Positions 1 to 12,848 of a DNA stretch of 64,000 bases are shown in pieces. The notes beneath the pieces were generated by a model. It was not told the origin of the DNA. It did no database searches and was given only the letters and a program-made list of their open reading frames with translations. Each line of letters starts with the position of its first letter. Position 1 is the stretch's first letter. Source of the stretch: Agelaius tricolor (lineage: Eukaryota; Chordata; Aves; Passeriformes; Icteridae); contig JALJCS010000010.1 in assembly GCA_023055355.1 (NCBI GenBank), positions 20,165,001 to 20,229,000 of the forward strand, read 5' to 3'. Made by a program: the position numbers and the translations under genes.

Positions 1-114
1 CTCTGAGGAGACAAGAGGCCGCACTAAGCTTCCAGCCAAATGTTTTCATGCAAGGGGAACGAGCTGCAACATGTGTGGTGCCAGCGGGTCCTGCTGCTGT
101 GTGCCTGGGCCACC
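1..114. other. Presumed ASIC4 intron, no feature seen
   Basis: This short edge segment precedes the first minisatellite. Nothing in it is recognised. It is taken as intronic because it lies downstream, in minus-strand direction, of the ASIC4 first exon. Confidence 0.4.
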
Positions 115-271
115 CAGCCCTGTTCCCACATCCCCACTGGGACAGCCAGCCCTGTTCCCACATACCTGCAGGGGCATCCTGCCCTGCTCCCACATCCCCA
201 CTGGGACAGCCAGCCCTGTTCCCACATACCTGCAGGGGCATCCTGCCCTGCTCCCACATCCCCACTGGGAC
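115..271. repeat. Minisatellite, 64-bp unit, about 2.3 copies
   Basis: A 64-bp unit is repeated nearly perfectly. The phrase beginning CAGCCCTGTTCCCACATACC starts at 147 and again at 211. Each unit consists of two related halves that share CCCTGYTCCCACAT. The overlapping open frames on both strands follow the repeat and are not genes. Confidence 0.8.
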
Positions 272-2130
272 ATGCAGCTGACGGGCAGGCCCTGGGCATG
301 GGCACACCACACAGGAGCGATCACCCCAGCGTAGAAGCACCCCTGAGAACAGTCATCATTGGGGCATAATGGGGATGGGGACAGGAATGGGAGGACACCA
401 GAGTGCTGCCCACCTGGACCTGGTGGGGATGCCAGCCCAGGGGTAACCTTGAGGGGCATGTCCAGGTACCTAAGCCCAGAGAGCAAATTATCATGAGCAA
501 GGCTGTGGCACAAAGGAAAGCAGCCTCCAAAACTGGAAATGCTGTTTCCTGCATGTGTGCAGGCAGCTGGAGCACAGGGATGTTCCTGGACAGGAGACAT
601 GGCACAGGAGCCGGAGCCAAACTGGTATGACACTGGTAGAGCTGGGGCAATGGCACACCCACGCACCCTGCCTTCTGCTCTGCTCCTGCCCCACACTGTG
701 GCCATCCCAGCTCTGCTGGAGCCCCTCCCCATGCCAGAGGCCCCCCCCGAGGCAGCCCCCATCCCCACCAGCCCACTCCCCCCGCACAGCACAGCCAGCC
801 CCGCCTGGGTGCCCCGGGAGGGAAGCCGCAGCGCTGACGCCAGCATTACAACTGCCCGGGATATGAGATCCGCTTGGATTCAGCAATTTCAACTCATTTC
901 AAGCCCGATTCTGCAGCAATTTTCTGAGCCAGTGGGATGTTTTTGCCACTGCAAACGTCCCTTCTCATGCATGGTCGCACCATTTCCTTTCCCCGCTCCC
1001 AGGAGGATTTGGGGAACCGTGCCAGTTTGGCTCGACCCCAGCTCTGGCAGTAGCACAACCATCTCCCACACTAGCAGCCCCTCAGTGCAGCCCCCTGCCC
1101 CACATGGAGCTGCTGGGATGCTTCCTGCAGGACAAACAGCCCTGCATATGGGGTCTGGGGCTGCTGCCTCCACGGGGCACCAGGCTCTGCATCCTCAGCC
1201 CAAACAGAGCAGGGCACCTTAGGCACAGCACACACAACTGATGGTTTAGGCTTCTTGTTTCCCCCATCCTGTGAAAGACTAAGCTCTGGAATATCTCCTG
1301 CGGCTCCCTGATCTACCTCCAAAGAAAGAAGGAAAACAGTGTGGGGCAAGGGGGCCAGAGGCTGCTGCAGGCATATCCCAGAAAGGCCAGGACCCCTCCT
1401 GCCACTGCAGCTGTGCCTCTCTCTGTGCTACAGGACAGCCCTTGCCAGCTAAGTCCCCTTGGCTAGGCCTGAGCCAGCAGTGGAGATGTGGGCGTGTGGG
1501 GCTGGCAGAGCCCCTTTCATGCCAAGCAGGCTCGCTGCTGGAATACCAATAGCTCAGCTGTGCTGCAGGCTGTGCTGCTGGCCAGCCAGAGCAGGGGGAG
1601 ACACCCCAGCCACGGCACTGGGCAGGGCAAGCATGTCACAACCACCCTGCTGCATCAGGGACAGTGTGTAACCCATGTCCCCAGGAGCAGGTAGGATCCA
1701 GGCCAAGGCTTCCTGCTCCTAGTGGCTCCGGAGCATAGGGATGCAATGCAAGGCAGAGGGGTGCACCATGCACATGGGCAAGGACACCCTCCTGGAATAT
1801 CTGCCCCAGTACTGCCAGTGGCTGTTAAAGCAGGGGGATGTTGTCACCATCCAGCTTTCAGGATCAGCACCTGTGACAGCATGCCCCAACTCGTGTGCCA
1901 GAGAAAGACCTTTCTCTGCAAACCATTGCCTCAGGAGTCCTGCCCTGGCCAAGCCAGAAGCTGGAGAGGGCTGTGTTGTTCATGCCACATGGAGCCAGGG
2001 TGGCTGTGACACAGAGGGGAGTAGCTGGGGACCCCAGCTCCTCATCTCTTGACTTCACTGCACAGGCATGGCAGCACACTGAGCACACATGACAGCCTGT
2101 TGTAGCAGAGAAAAGTGCCATCATGTGGTT
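272..2130. other. No gene seen (presumed ASIC4 intron 1)
   Basis: GC-rich sequence with no recognisable exon on either strand. Its open frames have low-complexity, Pro/Ala/Ser/Cys-rich translations with no family resemblance. Short AT-richer patches near 860-980 could be regulatory, but nothing specific supports that. Confidence 0.4.
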
Positions 2131-2149
2131 GTACTTTCTACTCCTGCTG

Positions 2150-2420
2150 CTCCTGGGGGGAATTTGTCCCAGAATCTCACTCATTTCCAACCTAAATTTA
2201 TTCACGGCCAGTTTTTACCATTTGTTCTCATGCCAGCATTGTCCCTTAGCTTAAATAGCTCTCTTTCCTCCCTTGTGTTTATTCCCTTGATGTATTTATA
2301 AACAGCAATCCTATCCCCTCGCAGTCTCCAGCCTGCCAGCCTTCACGTGCCAATTGCTTCTGGTTTCCTCTCCTGATTCCGCCTCTGCCTGCCTGCACAG
2401 CCTGGCTGCCCAGCACAGCA
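2150..2420 (-). mobile_element. Decayed CR1-type LINE fragment
   Basis: The stretch around 2270-2330 resembles the reverse complement of the end of CR1 LINE ORF2: a 'ttgatgtatttata' phrase, then 'cagcaatcctatcccc', then a pyrimidine-rich tail. CR1 elements are the dominant LINEs of birds. The match was recognised by eye and limits are approximate; there is no intact frame and no obvious target-site duplication. Confidence 0.5.
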
Positions 2421-3710
2421 TCAGGTCCAGCTCCTCAGCCCTGCCTGCCCAGAGCTCGCACACAGCTCTGCCCCTCATTCCACAGCAAGCAGCCATGGGG
2501 CAGCATCCCAAGCCGTTCGGGACTGCTGCCCCAGCTGGGGCTAGCCTGCTCCCTGCAGATCTCCTGGCAGCTTGTGCTTTCATACAGCTTGTTTTCATTG
2601 TAAGAATCCACCAAAAGCATCACCTGGGCAGGTGAAGGAGCCAACACCAAGGGAATTGCAGAAGATGAAGTGCCAGTGGCCAAGGCATGCTGCAGTGCAA
2701 GGCAGGGATATGAGGAGGAGGGCAGGCAAGAGCAGTGAAATGAGGGGGCAGGGGCTGGGGAAGTCCAGTTCATCCTGTTAGCAGCCAGAAAACCCCTCTG
2801 AGTTGCATAGCATGCTGCCCACCTACCCTGGTTTCTCCCTTAGTACGAGTGGGGTGCTGGAGCTGCAGAAGGTTTCTGCCCCATGTTTCTGCCTCCTGCT
2901 TCAGGAGGTGCTCAGGGTCCCCACGGGAAAGACTGCACCAAAGCTACACCCCCAAAAATGCCACAACGAGTTTGTCGAGCTGCCAAGACTTGGCAGCTTG
3001 GGTTTGGAGTGTGCTGAGCAGCAATCCTGCCATCCCTCTGTGCACCCTCCGGCGCTCTCCAGCCGGCTTCCCACCCTCAGACACCCCCGCGCCGGGCACG
3101 CTGCTCCTGGGCACACAGCACAGCACAGCACGCTAGGGATAAGCACTGGGATGGGCTGCAGCTCAGCCTCCCTGCTGCAAACCCAACAAAACACTCACAT
3201 ACACGGACAGCAATAATTATGGGTTTGGGTAGCGGGCTCCCCTTGGCAGTTGGAGGAGATCCAGCACCAGGCACGGTACTGTGCTGACACAGCTGGCCCA
3301 TGCCACTTGTCCTCAGGACCAGAGAAAGATCCCCAGCCCTGTGGTTTCACAGAGATGTAGCGCTGAGCCCACACGTCTTGCAGGCTGGAGGAAGCAGGGA
3401 ACATCAAGGATACCCAAAAGCGGGGTATGCAATGTCCCCGGGGCTCCTTTGTGGAGCTTAGGCAGCCTCTGTTCTTCGACTGTTGTCACCTCGCAGGAAC
3501 CCCAGTGCCTCTGCATGGTGCTGGTTGGGTGCTGGTGGGTTTTGGCTGCAGATCCTGGGCACCCCCGGCCCTGTCTTGCTCTCCTTCGCATGCGGGGCCC
3601 TGCGGGGATGTGGCCCCGCATCCCCCCTTGGCTCCGCGGGCAGCGCATCCCCCGGGGACCGCTTCTCTTTGAAAGCAGCCGTACAGGGAGCTCTGCCGCC
3701 CGTCCCCAAA
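2421..3710. other. No gene seen (presumed intron)
   Basis: GC-rich intronic-looking DNA. Open frames up to 182 codons on both strands lack family motifs and overlap each other, as expected by chance at this composition. Confidence 0.4.
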
Positions 3711-3905
3711 GGGTTAACAAGCAATTTCCTTTGCTGACAGCTCGGAGACCGTTCTCTATCGACTGCGGGAGAATAAGAGGGGAGAAGCAGCGAGATAAAA
3801 AGGCAGCAGAGCTGGCACCGCCTGCTTAATCCCAGCGTTTAATCTGCTGGGGCAGCGCAGGCAGCCTTATCTCGCCGTCCTTCTGCTGCTCCATCTCATT
3901 ACTGC
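3711..3905. promoter_or_regulatory. Candidate regulatory element with paired GATA sites
   Basis: An AT-richer island inside GC-rich intron. It opens with GGGTTAACAA, a HNF1/homeodomain-like half site. It carries two GATA cores in opposite orientation, AGATAA at 3793-3798 and TTATCT at 3868-3873, and two TTAAT-type cores between them. Conservation is presumed, not measured. Confidence 0.3.
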
Positions 3906-5690
3906 TCCCACGGCTGCCGGGAGATGGGGGAGCTGAGCCGAGGAGCGGGGCCCGGGGCAGGGATGCCGCCTGCCGCCCCGCTCAGCAGCCCCCGCTCCTG
4001 GCACCACCGCACCCCTCGGAGCCCGGCCGGAGCGGGGGGAGCACACGCGGGGATGGGCACTCAGCCTGCGCCCACGAAGCATGCTGCTCACGCCAGGCGC
4101 TGTCACACGGCCTCGGGAACACACTGCCGGTGTCACACACTCAGTCACACGTTTCCTGATCACTGAGCTTCGGTGGTCCAGCCAGCACGATGCCCAAGCC
4201 CCCATGGGCTCATGAAGGATGCAGGGCTCCATGGGACAGTGCATGTAGGGTCAGGACAGCAGCCAGGGCAGTGCCATCTTGTTCTGCATCTCCACTCTCA
4301 CCCATCCAGGTATCCCCCTGCCGAGTCCCAGACCAGGCCTGCTCTTCCCACCAGGCTCACCATGGCCATTGTCCCTGGGACACACCGGCCTGGACCTGGC
4401 AGCTCCCGCCGCCTCAGGGCGGGTTAGGCGGGAGAGGAGGGGGTCCCTCCAGCCGTGGCATTTATCTGTAAATCCACAGCACTGACACGGTGAAGATGAA
4501 GCCTCTGCTCTTGCCGGGTTGTCACGGGGGTTATCCTCCTGCCTACGGATGGGTTTGCACTGATAAGATTTATTGTCACCCTGGCGGAGGTGCCAGCACC
4601 TCTCTGCCTGCTGCTCTCGCAAGGCTGTGCTGCCTGCCGGGGGGTGTTGTGAGGGGGATGAGCAGCACCTCAATGAGCAGTTGCCAGTAGAGTGGGTCCC
4701 CAAACAGAAGGAGAGCCAGACATGACCCTCTTCTCCCCACTGCTGGGGCTGATGGGCTCCCTGCCCACCTGTTGCAAGATGCCTCACACACACTCTGACC
4801 ATTTCAGCAGGATGCAGGGGATACTGGTCCCTGAGCTGGACCATGCAGAGCAGAGGACACATCTGTGCTGCCATAGATTTGCTGACAGTGCTGGCATTGC
4901 AGGTCCTGTCACAGCTCGGCAGCTTTGCGGCGCTCCTGCACAGTGTGAGGTGACCGGGGCTCGTGGGGCTGCTGGGGCAGCCATGTGTGCAGCCACCACA
5001 GGCAATATGGCCTGGGTGGGGAGCAGGGGGCAGACTGCATCCTGCAGCCTGAATTCAGCACCAGAAACAGGGTAGCTATGGGAACCAGGGCTTCATGCAC
5101 CCCTGTGCTCCAGGGTGACATGAGACAAGCAGGAATACCCTCAAAAGGGGAACTTGGCTCCAAAACACCCTGCTGTGCCATGATCCCTCACCTGCTCCGT
5201 GCTGCCTGCCCCCAGGCCATGCTCCCCACCACTGATTTCCCTGGGGCCAGCAGGGATTGCCCTGAGCCACCTGGTGCAACCAGGCAGGGGCTGAACCAGG
5301 CTAAATCCCCGAGCAGCAGGAGGGGTAGCCACCTGCCAGCATCCTCCCCATCTCTGAAGGCACCACATAAGCCCCACACAGCTCTCACACCTCCCTGCCC
5401 CATCCAAACTCCCACCTCTTCCCTTTCTCCTCCCCTCCAGCCGCTGACCCCCGACACTGCTGTGGGCTTTGCTCTCTCTGACAACATGAATTTGACTCCA
5501 ATATGTCAGAACTGAAGGAAACAACATGCAAGGAAACAGCCTGAGTGAGCCCTGGATGCACCCTCCTCCTCAGGGCCAGGGATGCACCCCCTTCCTGGGG
5601 CCAAGAGGCCAGTGGGGATGATGGTGCAACCCGACAGCACACAGGGAGTCCTAGTGAAGTGGGGTGATCACAGCTCAGTGGGAAAGGGCT
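3906..5690. other. No gene seen (presumed intron)
   Basis: Mostly GC-rich DNA with a CpG-rich patch at 3.6-4.1 kb and no exon-like blocks. An RE1-like left half site (TTCAGCACC, near 5055) lacks a convincing right half. Confidence 0.4.
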
Positions 5691-5925
5691 CCTTAATAGC
5701 TGAGCCCTTTTAGCAGAGATTAGGGAGCTGCACTGCTTTGATCTTTGATTGCCAATTTGCATCTTGAAGGCGCTGGGACCTCATCCAGCCTCAGCGCAGC
5801 CCTTTGTGGTTATCTCGTGGCTAATGGATTTGTTCTTAATGCCGGAGCGTGCAGGCTAAAGGCTGATTAAACCCTCTCCGCGGCGCTAAATCAATGGAAC
5901 AAACATGATAGGGGTTGGCTTTCCC
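5691..5925. promoter_or_regulatory. Candidate enhancer: two TCF/LEF cores plus octamer
   Basis: Two adjacent CTTTGAT cores (5736-5742 and 5743-5749) match TCF/LEF sites. Five bases later comes a perfect POU octamer ATTTGCAT (5755-5762). Homeodomain TAAT cores and TGATTAAA follow at about 5820-5870. The dense motif packing in a low-repeat AT-richer island is typical of vertebrate developmental enhancers. No alignment was possible. Confidence 0.4.
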
Positions 5926-7914
5926 CAGCCTGGGTGCTCCTGGGCAGAGGGGCTGATGGAGAGAGCCCCCGCAGCCGGGCACTGACAGGGGATCCCTCCT
6001 TGGGGCTGCCGGCAAGGGGAAGAGCTGCGGGTACTGGCAGGCAGGGACAACCTGCAGCCCATATCCTTCTGTCCCTATCGTCCCCATTGTCTGCTCTCCA
6101 TGGAGGTGATGGGCTGTGTGTCTCAGGACTCCCAAGGCATCTGCTTCTCCTGCATGTTTGGGTCACATTGCCCATATGCTGGTCCTTGGCACCTGCAGGA
6201 GCTCCTCAGTTGTCCTCTTCAGCTCCTCCCAGCTCCCAGGGCTTGCTGTGGGAGCAAGGACAGGGATGGGGGAAGGCAACCTGCCCCTGCAGCTGGGGAT
6301 CTCCTTCTCCCCTCTTTACACCCCTTTGTCTCCCACACAAAGGGGAGCAGCAGTGGCAGCTCCCACCTCCTCTCTTCAGACCATTTCCCCCTACCCCTGG
6401 TTGGATCCAGTGCCTCATTCCTAGGACTGTATGCTGCTCCCAGCATTCCATACATCACATGCTGGGAGCAGATATATCTGTGCACACTTTCCATAATGTC
6501 TGAGATGTCCATTGCATGGCCAGCTTCAGAAAAATACAATTCCCATTGTGTATGCAGGCAGCACAAACAGAGGGGTCAAAATGCTCCCTGCTCACTCATG
6601 CCCCAGGAAAAGCTGATCCTTCCTCCTAATCACTGCCTGGGCTGTGGGCCTGGGAATGGGGGCTGAGCACCTGAGACAGGCAGGACTAAAGATTTGGGGA
6701 CTAGGAGCTGTGGGGAATATGAGTGAAGATGAGGGTTGTGTGGCTGCACGCTGGGAGGAGACTGTCTGAGAGCATTTTGCAACTTCTGGTTTTTGCAGGG
6801 CTCATGGCATTGCCCCGGCTGCTGCCAGGTCAAAGCTACCTGCAGTTGACAGGAGCCCTGATCAGAGACCTTACTCCAGAGCCCTGCTCCTGTGCTGGAG
6901 GATGACACATGACCTGCAACACAGGTAAGCTCAGAACAGCACCCTGCTGGGAACCAGTCCATGGGGAAAAGGCGTTGGAAGCCCCCCATGGGCCCCAGAC
7001 TGTGCCCATGCCAGGCTCAATCCCGGTGAGCAGCTGCCTCAGAAGCAGCTGAGCTGCTGCACAGCATGGAGCTGGTAGGATCACACAGTGAGATTCCCAT
7101 CGGCAAAGCTCACTATTGAAACATCTCCTCTTTGCCAATATTTGCCAAGCATGGGAGATAAAGTAGCTACAAGTCGTCAATGCCGGAATTTCAGTCCACT
7201 AAGGCTGGCAGTGGAGGGGCAGCCAGGCAGTCAGGCAGCTCCCAGAGGTGGGCGGTCCTGCCAGCTCAGCCCACCAAGCCCCCTGCAGCAGTGCAAGGAG
7301 AGCCAGGATCCCTCCATGCTGGTGCACACCTCCTCTGGAGCCTGGGATGGATGCTGCTGCCAAGGGCACCACTGCCTCTGCCACCCTGCCCTGGGCATCA
7401 GCACAGCCCCCCCTCCTGCCAGAACCCCCACCTCTGCACCATGACAGCCATCTCTACCACGTCAGCATCTCCCTGAAATTCTCAATGCAGCACCAATCCC
7501 CTGGCTCCAGCGCTGGGCATCCACTCCATGTCATCCCAGTGACCCCAGTATCACTGCCCTGCCCTGCCTGCACCACACATCCCTTTCTCCCCCTTGCTCC
7601 AGGCTGCCTGTGCAGTCTCTGCAGTAGTCCATAAGAGGATGAGACAGGACACAATGCTGAGATACAGCTCCTGGAGGAGAAGCCCAGAGCATTATCAGCA
7701 CAGGGAGTTAATTAAGGTCATGTCAGGCGATAAGGAAACAGGATGTCAGAGCAGCAGCAGCAGCACAGGGGGGTCAGAGCCTGAAAAACTCCCTCTGAAA
7801 AGCAGCTCCACTGAGATGTGATCAGCCAGGTGCTTGGGGACAGAGCAGCTGTCACGGCCACACAGGCAGGGCTCCATGTATGGCACTGTACATGCTGTAC
7901 CATGCCCAGTAGAG
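5926..7914. other. No gene seen (presumed intron)
   Basis: No exon is recognised. An AT-richer patch at about 7620-7830, containing TTAATTAAGG and GATAAGG, is a weak regulatory candidate. Confidence 0.35.
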
Positions 7915-8012
7915 GACAGAATGGGATGGGGTAAAATGGGATGGGGATGAGGATGGGTGGAGTGGGGTGGGGATGGAGATGGGGTGGAATGGGATGGGAA
8001 TGGGGATGGGCA
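7915..8012. repeat. Purine-rich simple repeat (GGGATGGGGAT-like)
   Basis: About 100 bp of imperfect GGGATGG, GGGGATG and GGTGGGG words on the plus strand, with almost no pyrimidine other than T. It is a low-complexity expansion with some G-quadruplex potential. Confidence 0.75.
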
Positions 8013-11000
8013 GGAGGCCTGGCAATACACCATTTCCTGGGCCAGGAGAGCCTTCTGAACAGTCCTGCTTACTTCCTCCTGTCTTTATGAAGAAGCAATG
8101 CATCTTGGTGTGACCAGTGTCATGCCAACAGGGCAGGAATTACCGTGAACCCCTGCCCATAATTAGCACATGTAATTGCAGACACTCTCTAATTATCAGG
8201 ATCTCAGAGCTGGGTATGGCAGACTGCTTGACAATGCTTGCATTGCTCCTGCCTCAGACTGTTCACCCTCTTGCTCAGTGATGACTTCACCCCCGAGCCA
8301 GGCAGTGCCATGGGGCTGGGAGAGCCAGCCTGACCTGGCATGGCACACCACAGTCACAGCAGGGTGGTGGGAGCAGGCTGTGGACAGGGGGACAGCACAG
8401 GGGACACGCTGCCAGTGCAAATCCATCTTTCCTGCACAAATTGCAGCACGACCTGTTGCCCTGCCTTGCTGGGCAAGTGCTGAGCTGATGGGACATAATT
8501 AATACTTGCATCAATCTCAGCTGGATTTGCATAGTGCCCTCAGTCCCAGGCTGCTCAGGGAGGCAGGCTGCTCCCAGCCTTTCCCAGGGGCAGCAGCACC
8601 AGATGCTGGGCTGGCCCTGCCTCCTCTGCAGGAGTCACAGCCCCAGCATGGCCCCTGACTTGCCCCCACATGCACCCTAGCCCTCCTTGCACTGCAGGCC
8701 CCTTCCCTGCCCTGCTCCAGCCACTGGAGCATTGAAGACAGATGGAGATGCTTCTCTCTGCTGTGGTCTCTCCCTCACTCCTTGTGCTATGAAGAAATTG
8801 TGGAGACAGCAGCTTGGGAGTGAAGGACGCAGCAAGTTTTGGAGGGCAAAGGGATAAGGCTGAGCTGCAAACACCCCCAGGCAGCTGGGAGGGGCATGGC
8901 AGTGCCCACCTCTGCATGCCCAGATGGAGTTAAGGTCCTTGAGAGAAAGGCAGCATCCACAGACAGTGCCTCTTTCCTGGAATACTCAGTTCCCTCCTGC
9001 CCCGGTGCTGCTCCCATGGCCCAGGTGAATCCCCCCATCTCATCAGTGAAGGGGTCTGGGAGGAAGAAGATCCAGGGGAGAAAAGACCCTGGGGTGGTGG
9101 CAGGAACACCAAGATGCAGGCAGGGACCACAGCCCTCACCTTGCTGCCCTGTGGGTGCACAGGCGGGGGGGGGTAGAGGGACGGGGCAGTACAGGGATGT
9201 GCAGGGTGTCACTAACCCCAGAGATGACAGGCTGGTGACATATCCTCATGCAGCTGAGCACAGTGCCTCTGCATGGCTGCTGACACCACTGACAGCTGCT
9301 CCCAGCCCCGTGACACCGCAGGGACCACCACACTCCAGGCACAGCCGGACTATCGACGGATACAGAGCGAGACATGGGCACATCTCCAGCCCCTGGCCCT
9401 GCTCACAAGCTCTCTGCAGCCCCTGCCACCGATGTGTTCCACCCCTGCCTGGCCAGAGGACCCACAGCATCTGCAGCACCGGCATCACCTACAGCACCTG
9501 CTATCCAGCCCACCCTGCACACAGGGGACGTGGCCACTGATTGTGACTGTGTCCAGAGTGGGGTCACACTGATTGCAGCTGCCCAGATGAGTGCATCCAG
9601 CTCAATCAGAGCTGCACAGCCCTCCTGCATGCCGGGCACCAGGAATTAAACTGCTAATGAGCTGCTGGCTGGAGGGCCGGCAGTTAGTCATTAATCAGAG
9701 GCTCTATTCTGACAAGGCTGTGCCTCCTCTCCCTTCCTGCCCTGCACATCCAAGAGCAAGTGGCCAGCAGTGACCAGGGTGTCCCTCAGACCCTGCTCCC
9801 TGCCTGGCTCGGCTCCAACACAAAGAGGGGTCCCCAACCCCTGTGCCACTGGGACACAGTGCCTACAGGTCCTTCCAGCCACTGGCTTTCCTGTCCCCCA
9901 GCTCCTCCTCCACTCACCTCCCCCAAGCTGCCATCAGGTGAGAACCTTTTGTTCTGCTGGAAGAAAACCTGTTGAGCCCAGCTGAGCTCAGCTGATGCTC
10001 ATCATGTGCAGAGTGTGCTCAGGCTTCTGTCTGAGAGCCCAGAGATGAGCCAAGTGATCTGGAGAGCATCTGCAGAGGGGCTTCACCAGGGTGGCAGGGG
10101 AGGATCAGCCATGCAGCCAGTGATATCTCCTGGGGACAGAGCAGGCACATGCAGCAGCCCTGAGTCCCAGTGCACCAGGGTGGAGGTTCAGTCCCCTGAC
10201 CCAATCCAGCAGTGCCATTTTCCACCCTCACCTTCTGCCTTCTGCTGGCACAATGGTGGCATGGTGGGTGATGGAGCTGGCAGAGCCCTGCCTGTGCCTG
10301 GCACAGCACAGAGGGCATGGTGGGGGAAGGCTTTCAATGTGAGCAGGGGAGAGCCATTCACAGAACAGTGCAGGGAGCTGCAGGGAAGCTACTTGACCTT
10401 GAGCCTGCCTGCTCCCTGCTCGAACCCTTCATGGTCATGGCAGAGTCAGGACAGGGCAGGACATGGCAGAGGTGTCAGCACCCTCCTGTCCTCTCACCCT
10501 CCCTTGGCAGTGCCTGGGAGAAAAGGCCAGGAACTGGCAAGGAGCAGGTTAGAGATGCACGTTTTCCTCTATTGCACAATTAATCATGAGAAGTTTTTCC
10601 TCCTTTCATGCATGAAACAGAATTTGGCAGGGCACTCTGACCACAGGGACTGGCTGCATGCTCTCCAGTAAAAACCCAGCCACATCTGGCTAAGAAATAA
10701 CCTCAGAGCATCCCTGTGTGTGCAGGTGGAGAGAGACAATGCTAGGCCAGGCAGAAAAATCCAGTGGGGTTTGGTTTGCAGCCCCTCATGTAGTAAGCAC
10801 CTTCAGCTCCTGGTGTTTGTTCCCCCCTCCTCATCCCCCTGCACACACATGGCCATGTTGAGTTGTTGGTGCCTTCATCCCTGCCTGTAGGCCCTGTTAT
10901 TCCAGTCGTGGACATAAAAATACCCGGGCAGGGACATCCACCCTGTGGCAGCATCCCCTGTCTGAGCTCTCATCCCACCCTGTCTGCCTCCCCCTGCCCA

Positions 11001-11035
11001 CTCCATCCACTAGCCTGACTGGAGCCTCAGCCCAT
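8013..11035. other. No gene seen (presumed intron)
   Basis: GC-rich DNA without recognisable exons. Small AT-rich islands near 8150-8200, 8495-8530, 9640-9710 and 10555-10620 contain TAAT cores and could be short regulatory elements. A G8 run lies near 9165. Confidence 0.35.
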
Positions 11036-11405
11036 CCTTTCCCAGAGGGAAAGCGAGCTGAAGCCTCCCCAACAGCGTTCCAGTTATTTGTTATTGGAAA
11101 AAGGGGGAAATACGTTTTTCTACAATTATTGTTTTTTCCACCTGACTGGCTGCAAACTTGTTAATTTTTTTCTTTAATGTGTGAACAGTGTCGACGGCAG
11201 CTGCATGTCAAATGACTCTACGCCCTATCTGCGGGTCCCTGGCTGGCTTTCAGCACTCACACCGCAAACATTGCCTTCTATAAATAAAGGCCTATATCTC
11301 ATCAATGGCAGAACAGCAGAGCTTTATATAGTCGTCTTACATAAAACCGTCTCTCTTTATGGGCTTCAAACCATTTGCGTCACTTAGTGCAGCTCCGTAA
11401 ACCTC
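11036..11405. promoter_or_regulatory. Strong candidate conserved noncoding element
   Basis: About 370 bp of complex AT-rich sequence contrasting sharply with its flanks. It contains a MEF2-like CTATAAATAA (11278-11287), a CAGCTG E-box near 11200, TGTCAAATGAC, several TTAAT cores and a second AT-rich motif GCTTTATATAG. No frame extends through it, so it is not an exon. It is one of the best enhancer candidates here, on composition alone. Confidence 0.42.
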
Positions 11406-12848
11406 CTTCCCCAGACACTCCCTCATGGAGGGAGACCCGGCACGGCTGCCCCATGCCCCAGGGAGGAGCTGGGATCCCCTCTCTGCCTGGGGCTGTCCCC
11501 CGGTGCCTTTGCAGGGCCAGGTGGCAGCTGGGTCCTTGTTCCCCTACCCCACAGCCTTGGCATGTGCCTCCCTCCAGCCCGCCCAGCCTTGGCACCAAGT
11601 GCCAGGATGGCAGCCGGCACTGCCAGGCACTCCAGAGCTTGGGGATGGTTGGCCAAGGGCCAACATCACTCACTGTGCCCTTGTGACCTTGTCCCTGACA
11701 CCTGTCCTCGGGCAGCACAGTCATGGATGCTGGGAGGTGCTGTTCTGTCCTCTGTCACTTGGGAATCAGGGACCTGAGGGCGCAGGGTGACTGGGGACAC
11801 GGTGCCAGGCTGGGGGGACAGACCAGCTCACAGCAGCTCTAACTCTGACATGCAGAGAGCACAAGTCTGGCCATGGCTTTCAACCCAACTGCCCAGTGAG
11901 CGTCTGTAGTGCAGGATCCTGGGGGCTGCCCCCATGGCCACAGGTCCCAGCCCCAGGCTCCTGCAGTCCCCAGGGCCCCTGGCTCCATATGGCAGAGCCT
12001 TCCCTCCGGCTCGCCCGCAGGCACCCGCCTGCCCGCGGCGATGGATCGTGGGGGGGTGATGAGGGGGGCGGGGGTGCAGAGACTCCTACTGGGGCTGCAG
12101 CAATGCCGGCCTGCAGGAGGCAGCCCACACCCCTTCTGGGACTCCAGGAGCTGGGGGGGGCACGGGGGGGGGGGGGGGGGGGGGGAGGTGACAGAGCTGC
12201 AGAGACCGTGGTGACAAGCCTTCCTTTACCTCCATGACATCCCAGCTGACTACCCCAGGGGGCTGGAGCCAGAAGGAGACAGGGATCTAACAGCATAATG
12301 GCACTGGAGCCTGTGGTGCACTCTGACCCATGGCTGTCCCCAGTGCTGTCCATGGAACCCCTGCCACAGCTGGCACTGGCATAAAGGATGGGGCCACAGC
12401 AATGCCCTTCAGCAGTGGGGCCACATGGCATCCAACCATGCCACTGGCACAGGGCACCTGCACCCCAGCCAGCCCTGCCCCATGCCCAGCCAGCCATGCA
12501 GCACCCCATGAACCCCCCTGCCCCATCTGCCACCCTGCCCCCTGTCAGCCCTACTGCCCTGTGTTCCCACTGCCCCATGGTCCCACTGTGGCCCCAGGCA
12601 CCAGCCAGCACCAGCTCCTGGAGCCAATCCCCTCTGCTATCTTGTCCCCATTCCTCTCGCAGCCATCCGAGGTGCCCAGCCCCCTCTGCAGCCAGCAGTG
12701 CCCCACAGTCACCCCACGGGTGCCCTGGCCCCAGGGGGCAGCACTGTCCCCCTCCATTCAGCCTGGCACGTGGGCCCAGCCTCACGGCACGTCCCACATC
12801 CCTGGGGAGACACACCAGGCGCGGGCGTCCTGGCCGCTGGCTCCCCCC
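11406..12848. other. No gene seen; G-rich tract inside
   Basis: GC-rich intronic-looking DNA. The open frames here (up to 311 codons, minus strand) are low-complexity and cross the poly-G tract, so they are not treated as genes. Confidence 0.4.
12164..12185. repeat. Homopolymer G tract, 22 bp
   Basis: An uninterrupted run of 22 G on the plus strand follows a shorter G8 run. Such tracts are unstable, and their length in an assembly is often approximate. Confidence 0.9.

Noticed and set aside
5055..5075. RE1/NRSF-like site (TTCAGCACC left half)
   Set aside because: The right half (AAACAGGG) departs too far from the consensus GGACAG.
11880..12815. 311-codon minus-strand frame
   Set aside because: It crosses a 22-bp poly-G tract, is low-complexity (Gly/Ala/Trp/Cys-rich), lacks family motifs and overlaps long plus-strand frames.
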